Shown: piece after piece, positions 24,315-33,241 of the stretch
Position numbering within the stretch: position 1 is the stretch's first letter
How the letters are laid out: every line of letters starts with the position of its first letter
Notes under the pieces: model-generated
Databases searched by the model: none
The model's input: only the letters and a program-made list of their open reading frames with translations
What the model was told of the DNA's origin: nothing
Source of the DNA: Sciscionella sediminilitoris
Lineage (GTDB): Bacteria > Actinomycetota > Actinomycetes > Mycobacteriales > Pseudonocardiaceae
NCBI RefSeq assembly: GCF_000737195.2
Contig: NZ_JALM01000051.1
Span: 1 to 64,000 of the forward strand
Length of the DNA: 64,000 bases
Reading direction: 5' to 3'
Made by a program: the position numbers and the translations under genes

Positions 24315-26069
24315 ATGCAGGTTCACAAGTACGACGTGGTCATCGTCGGCGCGGGTGGCGCCGGGATGCGGGCCGCCATCGAGGCCGGTCCACGGGCCCG
24401 CACCGCGGTGCTCACCAAGCTGTACCCGACGCGTTCGCACACCGGCGCCGCCCAGGGCGGAATGTGCGCGGCACTGGCGAACGTCGAAGAGGACAACTGG
24501 GAGTGGCACACCTTCGACACGATCAAGGGCGGCGACTACCTGGTCGATCAGGACGCCGCGGAGATCATGGCCAAGGAAGCCATCGACGCGGTGCTCGATC
24601 TGGAGAAGATGGGGCTGCCGTTCAACCGGACCCCGGAAGGCAAGATCGACCAGCGCCGGTTCGGCGGGCACACCCGCGAGCACGGCAAGGCCGCGGTGCG
24701 CAGGGCCTGCTATGCGGCCGACCGCACCGGGCACATGATCCTGCAGACGCTCTACCAGAACTGCGTCAAGCACGGCATCCAGTTCTACAACGAGTTCTAC
24801 GTGCTCGATGTGCTGCTCACCCCGGACGCCGAGGGCAACCCGGTGGCCTCCGGAGTGGTCGCCTACGAGCTGGCCAGCGGCGAGATCCACGTCTTCCACG
24901 CGAAGTCGATCGTGTTCGCCTCCGGCGGGGCGGGCAAGATCTTCAAGACCACCTCGAACGCGCACACCCTCACCGGTGACGGGCTCGGCATCATCTTCCG
25001 CAACGGCCTCCCGCTCGAGGACATGGAGTTCTTCCAGTTCCACCCGACCGGGCTGGCCGGGCTGGGCATCCTGATCTCCGAGGCGGTCCGCGGCGAGGGC
25101 GGCATCCTGCGCAACGCGGACGGCGAACGGTTCATGGAGCGCTACGCCCCGACCATCAAGGACCTCGCCCCGCGCGACATCGTGGCCCGCTCGATGGTCC
25201 AGGAAGTGCTCGCCGGGCGCGGCTGCGGACCGGACAAGGACTACGTGGTCCTGGACGTGACCCACCTCGGCGAGGAAGTCCTGGAGTCCAAGCTCCCGGA
25301 CATCACCGAGTTCTCCCGCACCTACCTCGGCGTGGACCCGGTCAAGGAGCCCGTCCCGGTGTACCCGACCTGCCACTACGTGATGGGCGGTATCCCCACC
25401 AACGTCGAGGGCGAGGTCCTGCGGGACAACGAGAACGTGATCCCCGGCCTGTACGCCGCCGGTGAATGCGCCTGCGTCTCGGTGCACGGCTCGAACCGGC
25501 TGGGCACCAACTCGCTGCTGGACATCAACGTGTTCGGCCGCCGCGCCGGGATCGCCGCCGCGGAGTACGCGGTCAGCCACGACTTCGTGGAACTGCCCGA
25601 GGAAGCCACCAAGACCGTCGACGACCAGCTCGCCCTGCTGCTCTCCGAGCACGGCCACGAGCGGGTCGCCGACATCCGCACCGAGCTGCAGGCCACCATG
25701 GACGCCAACGCCTCGGTGTACCGCACCGAGGAGACGCTCAAGCAGGCGCTCAACGATGTGCAGGCGCTCAAGCAGCGCTACGAGCACATCCAGGTGCACG
25801 ACAAGGGCAAGCGGTTCAACACCGACCTGCTCGAGGCCGTCGAGCTCGGCTTCCTCCTCGAGATCGCCGAGGTACTCGTCGTCGGCGCACTGGCCCGCAA
25901 GGAATCCCGCGGCGGGCACGCGCGCGAGGACTACACCAACCGCGACGACACCAACTACATGCGCCACACCATGGCCTACAAGCAGGGCAGCACCCTCGCC
26001 GCGGACATTCGCCTGGACTACAAACCGGTGACCCAGACCCGCTACGAACCGATGGAGCGCAAGTACTGA
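24315..26069 (+). CDS. sdhA: Succinate dehydrogenase flavoprotein subunit
   Basis: Protein of 584 residues oxidising succinate to fumarate. The FAD-binding GAGGAGMRAA, the flavin-linked His in RSHTGAAQGGMCA, and the active-site segments FGGHTREHGKAAVRR and EAVRGEGGILRN are present. AGGAG precedes the ATG. Its TGA overlaps the sdhB ATG by one base. Complete and of normal length. Confidence 0.98.
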   Translation: MQVHKYDVVIVGAGGAGMRAAIEAGPRARTAVLTKLYPTRSHTGAAQGGMCAALANVEEDNWEWHTFDTIKGGDYLVDQDAAEIMAKEAIDAVLDLEKMGLPFNRTPEGKIDQRRFGGHTREHGKAAVRRACYAADRTGHMILQTLYQNCVKHGIQFYNEFYVLDVLLTPDAEGNPVASGVVAYELASGEIHVFHAKSIVFASGGAGKIFKTTSNAHTLTGDGLGIIFRNGLPLEDMEFFQFHPTGLAGLGILISEAVRGEGGILRNADGERFMERYAPTIKDLAPRDIVARSMVQEVLAGRGCGPDKDYVVLDVTHLGEEVLESKLPDITEFSRTYLGVDPVKEPVPVYPTCHYVMGGIPTNVEGEVLRDNENVIPGLYAAGECACVSVHGSNRLGTNSLLDINVFGRRAGIAAAEYAVSHDFVELPEEATKTVDDQLALLLSEHGHERVADIRTELQATMDANASVYRTEETLKQALNDVQALKQRYEHIQVHDKGKRFNTDLLEAVELGFLLEIAEVLVVGALARKESRGGHAREDYTNRDDTNYMRHTMAYKQGSTLAADIRLDYKPVTQTRYEPMERKY

Positions 26070-26836
26070 TGACCACTACCGAGGCCGCACCGAAACCGGC
26101 ACCCGTTCCAGAGGGGTCGCGCACCGTCACGCTGAGGATCCAGCGGTTCAACCCCGAGGTGGACGATGCACCGCACTTCGAGACCTACGATGTGCCCGCG
26201 CTGCCCACCGACCGGGTGCTCAACCTGCTCTTCTATGTGAAGAACTACCTGGACGGTTCGTTCGCGTTCCGCCGCTCCTGCGCGCACGGGGTGTGTGGTT
26301 CGGACGCGATGCGGATCAACGGGGTCAACCGGCTCGCGTGCAAGGTCCTGATGAAGGACATGTTCGCGGCGAACGGGAAGCAGACCACGCTGACCATCGA
26401 GCCGATCAAGGGTCTGCCGCTGGAGAAGGACCTCTACGTGGACATGGAGCCCTTCTTCGAGGCCTACCGCGCGATCAAGCCGTACCTGATGACCTACCGC
26501 AACGAGCCGACCCGCGAGCGGATCCAGTCGGCCGCGGACCGCGCGCGGTTCGACGACACCACCAAGTGCATCCTGTGCGCCTGCTGCACCACGTCCTGCC
26601 CGGTGTACTGGAACGAAGGCTCCTACTTCGGCCCGGCCGCGATCGTCAACGCGCACCGGTTCATCTTCGACTCCCGGGACGAGGGCGCCGAGGAGCGGCT
26701 GGACATCCTCAACGACGTCGAGGGTGTCTGGCGCTGCCGGACCACCTTCAACTGCACCGACGCGTGCCCGCGCGGCATCCAGGTCACCAAGGCCATCCAG
26801 GAGGTCAAGCGCGCGCTGCTGTTCAAGCGCACCTAG
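26069..26836 (+). CDS. sdhB: Succinate dehydrogenase iron-sulfur subunit
   Basis: Protein of 255 residues with three Fe-S centres: the [2Fe-2S] motif RRSCAHGVCGSDAMRING, then CILCACCTTSC and CTDACPRGI for the [4Fe-4S] and [3Fe-4S] clusters. It passes electrons from SdhA to the SdhCD quinone site. The start is the ATG overlapping the sdhA stop; the longer open frame is an sdhA shadow. The operon ends at the hairpin 17 bases downstream. Confidence 0.97.
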   Translation: MTTTEAAPKPAPVPEGSRTVTLRIQRFNPEVDDAPHFETYDVPALPTDRVLNLLFYVKNYLDGSFAFRRSCAHGVCGSDAMRINGVNRLACKVLMKDMFAANGKQTTLTIEPIKGLPLEKDLYVDMEPFFEAYRAIKPYLMTYRNEPTRERIQSAADRARFDDTTKCILCACCTTSCPVYWNEGSYFGPAAIVNAHRFIFDSRDEGAEERLDILNDVEGVWRCRTTFNCTDACPRGIQVTKAIQEVKRALLFKRT

Positions 26837-26852
26837 CGGGGAGAGCGATCCG

Positions 26853-26889
26853 AAACGGGCGTCGTACCGGCCGGTACGGCGCCCGTTTT
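26853..26889 (+). terminator. Rho-independent terminator of sdhCDAB
   Basis: Arms AAACGGGCGTCGTACCGG and CCGGTACGGCGCCCGTTT pair with one G-U wobble and are followed by TTC-rich sequence. Confidence 0.88.
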
Positions 26890-27011
26890 CCATTTGCCCA
26901 GGTAGGACGAATGGAGGACGGGCGATCACTCGGTCAGCCGCTACCGGCCCAGACGACACCGGCGGCACGATGAAGTGACCGGGTGTGACGAGTCGGTCGG
27001 AGGTGGTCGCG

Positions 27012-27782
27012 ATGAGCCTGAAACCTCCCGGCAAGCCAAGGCTGCTGGCGTTCGTGGACGAGTCCGGACACAGCTCAAGGTCGGAGACCGCGAGCACGCA
27101 CTTCGTGCTGACCGCGGTGGCCTTCTCCGAGACCGACGAACCGAAGGCCGCCGAGCTGATCGCCGACCTCAAACGGGACACCGGCCAGCGGGACAAACTG
27201 CATTGGCAGAAAGCATCGCATCACTTCAAACGGCTACGGATGGCGCAGCTGCTCGGCTCCGCCGAATGGTTGACGATCGCCAGCGTCGTCACCTGCAAGA
27301 CCCGGCTGCGTCCCTCGGGTCTCGACGCTCCAGGTGCCTACAACTACGCGGCGAAGTTCTTGCTCGAGAGGCTGACCTGGCTGGCGAAAAGCCGCGACCA
27401 CGAGCTCGACTGCACACTTTCCCACGTACGCGGCGGCCACCTCGAAGAACGCCTCGGCGACTACCTCCGCACCCTGAGGAAGCAACGCGAAGAAGGCATC
27501 GAGTGGGACTGGGTGCACGCCATCGATGTCCGTGGCCAGGAAGACGACGAGCGCCTGGACCTTGCCGATATCGCCGCCTCCGGGATCGCGAGCGCCTTCG
27601 AGGTCGACGAGTTCGGCAGCTACGAGACCCGTTACCTGCGGCGGATGCGCGAGCGCTTCTACCGGAAGGGGCAGAACCTGTTCTCCTACGGGCTCAAGGT
27701 CTTCCCCCATCCCGACGACGCCGATACCCATCCCTGGCTGCCGAAGCTCGCCCGCGCCATGGGCGTAGACGCACCGAGCTGA
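27012..27782 (+). CDS. DUF3800 family protein
   Basis: Protein of 256 residues. The N-terminal LLAFVDESGHSS is the hallmark Asp-Glu-Ser-Gly motif of DUF3800, a family with a predicted RNase H-like fold that is often found in accessory or defence-rich regions. Further acidic residues (LDLADIAASG near 185-195) could complete a metal site. ATG 27012 has GGAGGTGG eight bases upstream and was preferred to GTG 26985. Codon use is slightly less GC-biased than in neighbours and the gene stands alone, so it may be acquired. Actual function unknown. Confidence 0.85.
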   Translation: MSLKPPGKPRLLAFVDESGHSSRSETASTHFVLTAVAFSETDEPKAAELIADLKRDTGQRDKLHWQKASHHFKRLRMAQLLGSAEWLTIASVVTCKTRLRPSGLDAPGAYNYAAKFLLERLTWLAKSRDHELDCTLSHVRGGHLEERLGDYLRTLRKQREEGIEWDWVHAIDVRGQEDDERLDLADIAASGIASAFEVDEFGSYETRYLRRMRERFYRKGQNLFSYGLKVFPHPDDADTHPWLPKLARAMGVDAPS

Positions 27783-27905
27783 CACCGCGACCAGCGCCTT
27801 CTTTCTGTCCGGATGTCGGAGTTCACCTCCCCCTCGGCGGGAGAACCACCCTCGGTAATCCCCCGCGCGGGCCCGCAGCGCTTTCCTGCAAGCTAGCCTG
27901 TCGCG

Positions 27906-29159
27906 GTGCTAGTGACACGCGCAAGCAAGGCCCTGGTCGCGTTGTTGATCGCGGGGCTGCTCGGCGGCCTCTCGGCGCCGCTCGCCGCCGCCGCGCCGCA
28001 CCGGCACTCGGTGCCGCTCACCGACACACGGCCGAACACGACGCACTGCCCGCAGAAGCAGGCGCCGCCGAAGGCCGTGGACACCTCGGAGAAACCGAAG
28101 CCGGGTGCCACCGCACCGCAGCCGCTCCCGGTCCCCGCGACCCCGGCGGGCGGCCCGCGCATGGCCGAGTGCGGCTTTGTGCTCCCGGAGGGGGCCGGTC
28201 CGCTGCCGAAACACCTGGACTTCGGCTCCTGGGTGCTGTTCGACCTGGACAGCGGGAACGTGCTCGCCGCGAAGGACCCGCACGGACGGCAGCGCCCCGC
28301 CTCGATCCTCAAGAGCCTGTTCGCCCTGGTCGTGCTGCGCGATCTGAAGATGAACAAGGTCGTCACCGGCACCCAGGCGGACGCGAACGCCGAAGGCACC
28401 CGGGTCGGCATCGTGCCCAAGGGCCGGTACACGGTCGAACAGCTGCTCACCGCGCTGCTGCTGAAATCGGGCAACGACCTCGCGCACGCGCTGGCCATGC
28501 AGCTCGGCGGGATGGACAAGGCCGTCGAGAAGATGAACAAGCTCGCCGCGCAGCTCGGCTGCAAGGACACCAGGGCGGCCACGCCGTCCGGCCTGGACGG
28601 GCCGGGCATGTCCACCTCCGCCTACGACATGGCCAACATCTTCCGCACCGCCATGGGGAACCCGACCTTCGCCAAGATCGTGCGCACCCAGAAGATGAGC
28701 TTCCCGGACGGGCACGGCAAGTCCTACGAGGTCGCGAACGACAACAAGCTGCTCGGCAAGTACCCGGGCGACCTCGGCGGGAAGACCGGGTTCACCGACG
28801 ACGCCCAGCACACCTTCCTGAACGCGGCCGAGCGCGACGGGCACCGGGTCGGGCTGGTGATGATGCGCGGAATGAACCACCTCGAGGGCATGTACCAGAA
28901 CGCGACCGGGCTGATGGACTACGGATTCGCGCTCTCCGGGGCGAACGTGGCCCCGGTCGGGCATCTCGATCAGCCGGCCCCCGCCGCGCAGGAGCAGCAC
29001 AACCAGGGTTCCCCCGCGATGGCGAACTCGGCGAACGACAGCTCGAACCCGACCTGGTTGATCGTGGTCGCAGTCCTCGCGGTCATCGTGCTGGCCCTGC
29101 TGGTGGTGCTGTGGCTGTACCGTCGCGGCCGCCGCAAACCCGCCGCGGACACCGACTGA
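27906..29159 (+). CDS. Serine-type D-Ala-D-Ala carboxypeptidase (PBP5/DacA type, family S11)
   Basis: Protein of 417 residues. A signal peptide (ALVALLIAGLLGGLSAPLAAAA) precedes a Pro-rich segment. The S11 domain has all three motifs: SILK (catalytic Ser), SGN and KTG (GGKTGFTDDA). A C-terminal membrane helix (near LIVVAVLAVIVLALLVVLWL) followed by RRGRRK anchors it. It removes the terminal D-Ala of peptidoglycan pentapeptides outside the membrane. A -10-like TAGCCT at 27894-27899 puts the start point on the GTG at 27906, suggesting a leaderless transcript. A second in-frame GTG lies at 27912. Confidence 0.93.
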   Translation: MLVTRASKALVALLIAGLLGGLSAPLAAAAPHRHSVPLTDTRPNTTHCPQKQAPPKAVDTSEKPKPGATAPQPLPVPATPAGGPRMAECGFVLPEGAGPLPKHLDFGSWVLFDLDSGNVLAAKDPHGRQRPASILKSLFALVVLRDLKMNKVVTGTQADANAEGTRVGIVPKGRYTVEQLLTALLLKSGNDLAHALAMQLGGMDKAVEKMNKLAAQLGCKDTRAATPSGLDGPGMSTSAYDMANIFRTAMGNPTFAKIVRTQKMSFPDGHGKSYEVANDNKLLGKYPGDLGGKTGFTDDAQHTFLNAAERDGHRVGLVMMRGMNHLEGMYQNATGLMDYGFALSGANVAPVGHLDQPAPAAQEQHNQGSPAMANSANDSSNPTWLIVVAVLAVIVLALLVVLWLYRRGRRKPAADTD

Positions 29160-29160
29160 G

Positions 29161-29196
29161 GCGACAACCAGGGCGACAACCAGGGCGACAACCAGG
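29161..29196. repeat. Three tandem 12-bp units
   Basis: GCGACAACCAGG is repeated three times without change, starting one base after the carboxypeptidase stop codon, with a partial fourth copy. The 12-bp period keeps the reading frame, so it may be a degraded C-terminal extension. Confidence 0.85.
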
Positions 29197-29231
29197 GCGA
29201 GACCCGGCCCGGCGCACGGCCATCGGGGCGA

Positions 29232-29945
29232 TCAGGCGGGCCGGTCGAGGCCCGAGCACGTCTGCGGCGCGGGCAGTCCCGTGAGGCGGATACCGGCGTG
29301 GGTCTTGTACCGGCGGTTGACTCCGACCAGCAGTGCGGTGATCCGTTCGCTGACGCCGCTGATGTCCAGCGGGCCGCAGTCGATGGCGCGCAGTCCCCGG
29401 ATGCGCTCGATGAGGGTGGCGGCCACGGCTTTGTCGGCGGCCGTGTCGCCGCAGATCAGCACGTCCTCGTCGAGAGTCTGCTCGAGGTCCCGCAGGGTTG
29501 CGGCGCTGACGGTCTGCATCGCGGAGACGATGGACACGCCGGCCGGGAGCAGGTCCTGGGCTTGTTCGGCGGCCGAACCGGACCACGGGGTGATGGGGCG
29601 AAGCCCGCGGCGGGCGGGCACCATCGGGGCGGTCGTGTCGATCAGCAGCTGACCCGGCTGGATGACTTTGGCGATCGAGCGCACCGTTTCGACGTGCGCG
29701 CTGAACGGCACCGCGACGACCACGACCGGCGCGCCGTCGATCACCGCGGCGTTCTCACCGCCGGAGGCCCCCGGGAGTGCAGCGGCGGCGGTTTGGGCGG
29801 CCTCCGGACGGCGCGAACCGATGCGGACGTTGATCCCGGCGTGCGCCCACCGTGTCGCGAGTCCGAACCCGAGGGCACCGGTACCGCCGACGATGGCGAC
29901 GGTGTCGGTGCGCTGGGGCGACTCGCCAGGCTGTGGGGATGTCAT
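29232..29945 (-). CDS. npdG: NADPH:F420 oxidoreductase (NpdG/Fno type)
   Basis: Protein of 237 residues with an N-terminal NADP-binding Rossmann motif (VAIVGGTGALGFGLA), the NADPH-selecting SRRPE after the second strand, and the family pattern VVVVAVPFSAH and SAMQTVSAATL. It transfers hydride between NADPH and coenzyme F420, so it can supply F420H2 to partner enzymes. AAGGAG precedes the ATG. It is the last gene of a five-gene leftward operon that also encodes an LLM oxidoreductase, a likely F420H2 user. Confidence 0.88.
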   Translation of the reverse strand: MTSPQPGESPQRTDTVAIVGGTGALGFGLATRWAHAGINVRIGSRRPEAAQTAAAALPGASGGENAAVIDGAPVVVVAVPFSAHVETVRSIAKVIQPGQLLIDTTAPMVPARRGLRPITPWSGSAAEQAQDLLPAGVSIVSAMQTVSAATLRDLEQTLDEDVLICGDTAADKAVAATLIERIRGLRAIDCGPLDISGVSERITALLVGVNRRYKTHAGIRLTGLPAPQTCSGLDRPA

Positions 29946-29974
29946 GGGAGCTCCTTAGTGCTCGGCTTGGTGGT

Positions 29975-31387
29975 CTATTCGCTGAGCGGGTGGTCCTGGC
30001 CGTTCTGCGCGGGCCCGGTCCAGACGCTCTTGACGTTGGTGAACTGCCGGGCTCCGAACACTCCCAGCTCGCGCCCGTAGCCACTGCGCTTGACTCCGCC
30101 GAAGGGCAGCCGCGGGTCGGAGGCGACGATCCCGTTGACGAACACGGCACCCGCGTCGATGGAGGGCACGAGGTGGCTCGCGCGATCGAGGTCCGAGGTC
30201 CACAGGGCGGCACCAAGGCCGAACTCGGTGCCGTTGGCGATGTCGACGGCTTCAGCCGGACCCTTCGCCTGGATGACCGCGGCCACCGGACCGAAGGTCT
30301 CCTCGGCCGCGACGGCCATCTCCGGGGTGACGTTGTCGAGCACGGCGGGCCGGAAGTAGAAACCCGGACCGTCCGGCGCCGTGCCGCCGGTGACGACCCT
30401 GGCGCCCGCCGAGATGCTGCGGCGCACCTGGTCGAGCAGGTCCGTGCGGATGCTCGCCCTGGCCAAGGGGCCGACCCGCACATCGCGGTCGAACGGGTCG
30501 CCGACGGTGAGCGCGGCGACTCCCGCGGCGAACGCCTCGGTGAACTCTTCGGCGACCGCGTCCTCCACGATGAAGCGCTTGCCCGAGATGCAGCTCTGCC
30601 CGCCGTTGAGGGTCCGCGCGGTGACGGCGGCGGCCGCGGCGGCGGGGATGTCGGCGTCGGCGAGCACGATGAACGGATCGGAGCCGCCGAGCTCGAGCAC
30701 CTGCGGCTTGAGGTGTGCGGCGGCCATGGCCGCGACCTGGGCTCCGACCTCGGTGGAGCCGGTGAGGGTCAGGGCGCGGATGCGATCGTCGGCGATGAGG
30801 CCCGGCACGGCGTCCGGACCGGCCAGCAGTGTGCTGAACAGCCCGGCCGGGCAGCCCGCCTGCTCCCAGATCTCGGCGATCGCGAGGGCGCAGCGCGGCA
30901 CGTTCGACGCGTGCTTGAGCACGGCACCGTTGCCCGCCAGCAGCGCGGGTGGGGCGAACCGGAACACCTGCCAGAGCGGGAAGTTCCACGGCATCACGGC
31001 GAGTACGAGACCCAGCGGCTCGTAGGTGATGTGACTGCGGGTCGCGGTGGTCTCGACCGGCTCGTCGGCGAGCATCGCCGGGCCGTGCTCGGCGTAGTAC
31101 TCGCAGCACCAGGCGGACTTCTCGACCTCGGCCTCGGCCTCGGCGATGGGTTTGCCCATCTCCTCGGTGATCAGCGCGGCGAGCCGGTCCCGGTCGGCGC
31201 GCAGGATGGCCGCGGCGCGCTGCAGGTGCTGGGCGCGGACCTCGATCGGAACCGAGCGCCACTGGGCGGCGGCGGTCGCGGCCTTGGCGAGGGCGGCCTC
31301 GATCCGGTCCGGGGTGTGCGGGTCGAAGCGGCCGAGGACTTCTTCGGTCGCGGGATTGACAGAGGTGATCTGGCGAACGGACATCAT
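29975..31387 (-). CDS. Aldehyde dehydrogenase, succinate-semialdehyde dehydrogenase-like
   Basis: Protein of 470 residues with the complete ALDH machinery: PWNFP for cofactor, catalytic Glu in LELGGSDPF and catalytic Cys in NGGQSCISGKRF. Closest in style to the short GabD/Sad group (N-terminus SVNPATEEVL). It oxidises an aldehyde to the acid with NAD(P)+. In this operon it probably handles an aldehyde made by the LLM enzyme or the transglutaminase-like protein; the true substrate is unknown. Gaps to neighbours are about 30 bp each. Confidence 0.93.
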   Translation of the reverse strand: MMSVRQITSVNPATEEVLGRFDPHTPDRIEAALAKAATAAAQWRSVPIEVRAQHLQRAAAILRADRDRLAALITEEMGKPIAEAEAEVEKSAWCCEYYAEHGPAMLADEPVETTATRSHITYEPLGLVLAVMPWNFPLWQVFRFAPPALLAGNGAVLKHASNVPRCALAIAEIWEQAGCPAGLFSTLLAGPDAVPGLIADDRIRALTLTGSTEVGAQVAAMAAAHLKPQVLELGGSDPFIVLADADIPAAAAAAVTARTLNGGQSCISGKRFIVEDAVAEEFTEAFAAGVAALTVGDPFDRDVRVGPLARASIRTDLLDQVRRSISAGARVVTGGTAPDGPGFYFRPAVLDNVTPEMAVAAEETFGPVAAVIQAKGPAEAVDIANGTEFGLGAALWTSDLDRASHLVPSIDAGAVFVNGIVASDPRLPFGGVKRSGYGRELGVFGARQFTNVKSVWTGPAQNGQDHPLSE

Positions 31388-31419
31388 GGTGTCTTTCTCG
31401 AGTGGGTACGCGGGGCTGA

Positions 31420-32160
31420 TCAGGCGACGGCCTGGCGGCGGACGAGTTCGGGGTCGGGCCCGCTCCAGAGCACGTCGTCGTTCGCGACGCGGTCGTGCGC
31501 CGCCCGCGATTCGAGTGCGGCGAGCACTTCGCGGGCCACGCGCAGGTACCAGTCCGCGACCTCGGCGGGGTAGTCGGCGTAGCTGCCGTTCTCCCGCAGC
31601 ACCGGTCCCTCGACGGTGGGAATGTCGGTGCGGCCGTCGAACTCGACCGTGTAGGGCTTACCGAGCTTGGTCGCGGTGGGCGCGTCGATCGTGGCGTCGA
31701 GCTTGACCCACCGGCCGTCGATGAAGGCCTCGCCGAGCGAATGCCAGGGCAGCGGGCGGCCGACGGGCCCGCCCCAGAGCACGCGCACCTCCGGGGACAG
31801 GAACTCCATCTCCGGCGCGTCCAGCGCCTGGAAGGCGACGCGCGCCGGGATGCCCGCGGCCCGGGACAGAGCGACGAAGGAACTGGCCTTGCCCATGCAG
31901 AACGCCACACCGTTCGCCAGGACGTCGCTGGCCGCCGTCTGCCCCTTCGCGAGATAGCGGAGCGAGGCCAGGATGTCGTAGGGCAGGTCGCGGACGTAGT
32001 GGTAGATGCGGCCCAGCCGGTCGACCTCGGTCGTGGCGCCCTCGGTGATCCGGCGGGCGGCCTCGACGATCCTCGGGTGGTCGGAGTCGATGTAGGCGGT
32101 CGGGCGGAGGTATTCCGCCCCGGCGGTCGCGGTTTTCCGGTCAGTGATGTCGGAGGTCAT
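31420..32160 (-). CDS. Transglutaminase-like cysteine protein
   Basis: Protein of 246 residues with a transglutaminase-like core. The likely triad is Cys88 (GVAFCMGKASSFVALSRAAG), His140 (PWHSLGEAFIDG) and Asp155 (RWVKLDATID). Members are peptidases, amidases or amide-forming enzymes. There is no signal peptide, so it acts in the cytosol. ATG 32160 was preferred to an in-frame TTG at 32178. A bacterial transglutaminase-like enzyme inside an F420/ALDH operon is unusual and suggests amide hydrolysis or amine-linked substrate handling. Confidence 0.85.
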   Translation of the reverse strand: MTSDITDRKTATAGAEYLRPTAYIDSDHPRIVEAARRITEGATTEVDRLGRIYHYVRDLPYDILASLRYLAKGQTAASDVLANGVAFCMGKASSFVALSRAAGIPARVAFQALDAPEMEFLSPEVRVLWGGPVGRPLPWHSLGEAFIDGRWVKLDATIDAPTATKLGKPYTVEFDGRTDIPTVEGPVLRENGSYADYPAEVADWYLRVAREVLAALESRAAHDRVANDDVLWSGPDPELVRRQAVA

Positions 32161-32195
32161 CGTGAAACTCGCTTTCAAACGGGTGCGCGCGAAGG

Positions 32196-33236
32196 TCAGG
32201 CGGCGTCGAGGTGCGGCAGGATCTGTTCGCCGACCACATCGAGGTGGTCGGAGTCCGCTACATCCGGGATCGTGAACAGGAAATGGTCGATCCCGGCGGC
32301 CTGGTACTCGCGGATCTGTTCGAGGCAGGCCTGGGCGGAACCGGTGATCAGGCCGCTGTCCGGGATCGAGCTGAACCGCGCACGCAACCGTTCCGCGGCC
32401 TCGGGCGACTCGGTGGGCGCGAGCAGCAGCGTCACCGACATCCCGAAGCTCGACGGATCACGGTCGATCGCCTCGCACTCCCGGTCGAGCAGCGCCCGGC
32501 GCTCGGCGCATTTTCCGGCCGACCACCACCGGACATTGACCCCGTTCGCGTGCCGCACGGCGATGCGGCTGACCCGCGGCCCTTCGCCACCGATCCACAG
32601 CGGCGGATGCGGCTGCTGAACCGGCGGCGGATCGCAGATCGCGCCGTCGATCGTGTAGAACTCGCCGTGAAACTGCGGGTTCGCCTCCGTCCAGACGCTG
32701 CGCAGCACCTGCAGCGACTCGGCGAGCGCCGAAACCCGGTCACCGGTCGAGGGAAACGGGATCCCGTAGGCCTCGAACTCCTGCTGGAACCAGCCCGCCC
32801 CCAGCCCCAGATCCACGCGCCCCTCTGAGATCACATCCAGGGTCGCGGCCATCTTGGCCAGCACGGCGGGATAGCGGTACGAGTTGCACAGCACGCTCGT
32901 CCCCAGGCGCAGCGAGGTCGTGTCCCGGGAAAGCGCGGACAGCGCCGTCCAGCACTCGAGCAGCGGAATCGAGGAGGGCCCCTGGGACTCGGGTGCCTCG
33001 CCGCTCGCCTCGGCGGTGATCCCGGCATCCCGGACGTAGTCGTCGGGGCTCAGGGTCAGGAAATGATCACACAGCCACGCGGAGTCGAACCCGTGGGACT
33101 CCGCCGTCCGCGCGACCCGGGCCATGTCCGGGTAGTTGCCCACGGACAGGCCCCGGATGGTCAGGGCGAGGATCAACCCGACGTGCGGGCCACCCCCGCG
33201 AGGGGGTGCCGGTGTGCCGGGATCCGTGTCAGTCAT
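32196..33236 (-). CDS. LLM-class oxidoreductase, probably F420-dependent
   Basis: Protein of 346 residues with the luciferase-like TIM barrel: N-terminal strand LILALTIRG, HGFDSAWLCDHF, SLRLGTSVLCNSYRYPAVLAK, and GLGAGWFQQEFEAYGIPF, the usual pattern of F420-dependent hydride-transfer enzymes. FMN use cannot be excluded. The NADPH:F420 oxidoreductase encoded in the same operon favours F420. The longer open frame lies over the GntR gene; ATG 33236 is five bases after the gntR stop. Substrate unknown. Confidence 0.88.
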   Translation of the reverse strand: MTDTDPGTPAPPRGGGPHVGLILALTIRGLSVGNYPDMARVARTAESHGFDSAWLCDHFLTLSPDDYVRDAGITAEASGEAPESQGPSSIPLLECWTALSALSRDTTSLRLGTSVLCNSYRYPAVLAKMAATLDVISEGRVDLGLGAGWFQQEFEAYGIPFPSTGDRVSALAESLQVLRSVWTEANPQFHGEFYTIDGAICDPPPVQQPHPPLWIGGEGPRVSRIAVRHANGVNVRWWSAGKCAERRALLDRECEAIDRDPSSFGMSVTLLLAPTESPEAAERLRARFSSIPDSGLITGSAQACLEQIREYQAAGIDHFLFTIPDVADSDHLDVVGEQILPHLDAA

Positions 33237-33241
33237 TGGCG

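Noticed and set aside
24258..25967. 569-residue minus-strand frame opposite sdhA
   Set aside because: Antisense shadow of a clearly functional sdhA.
30252..31910. 552-residue minus-strand frame overlapping ALDH and transglutaminase-like genes
   Set aside because: Different frame of two real genes, Arg/Ser/Pro-rich and without motifs.
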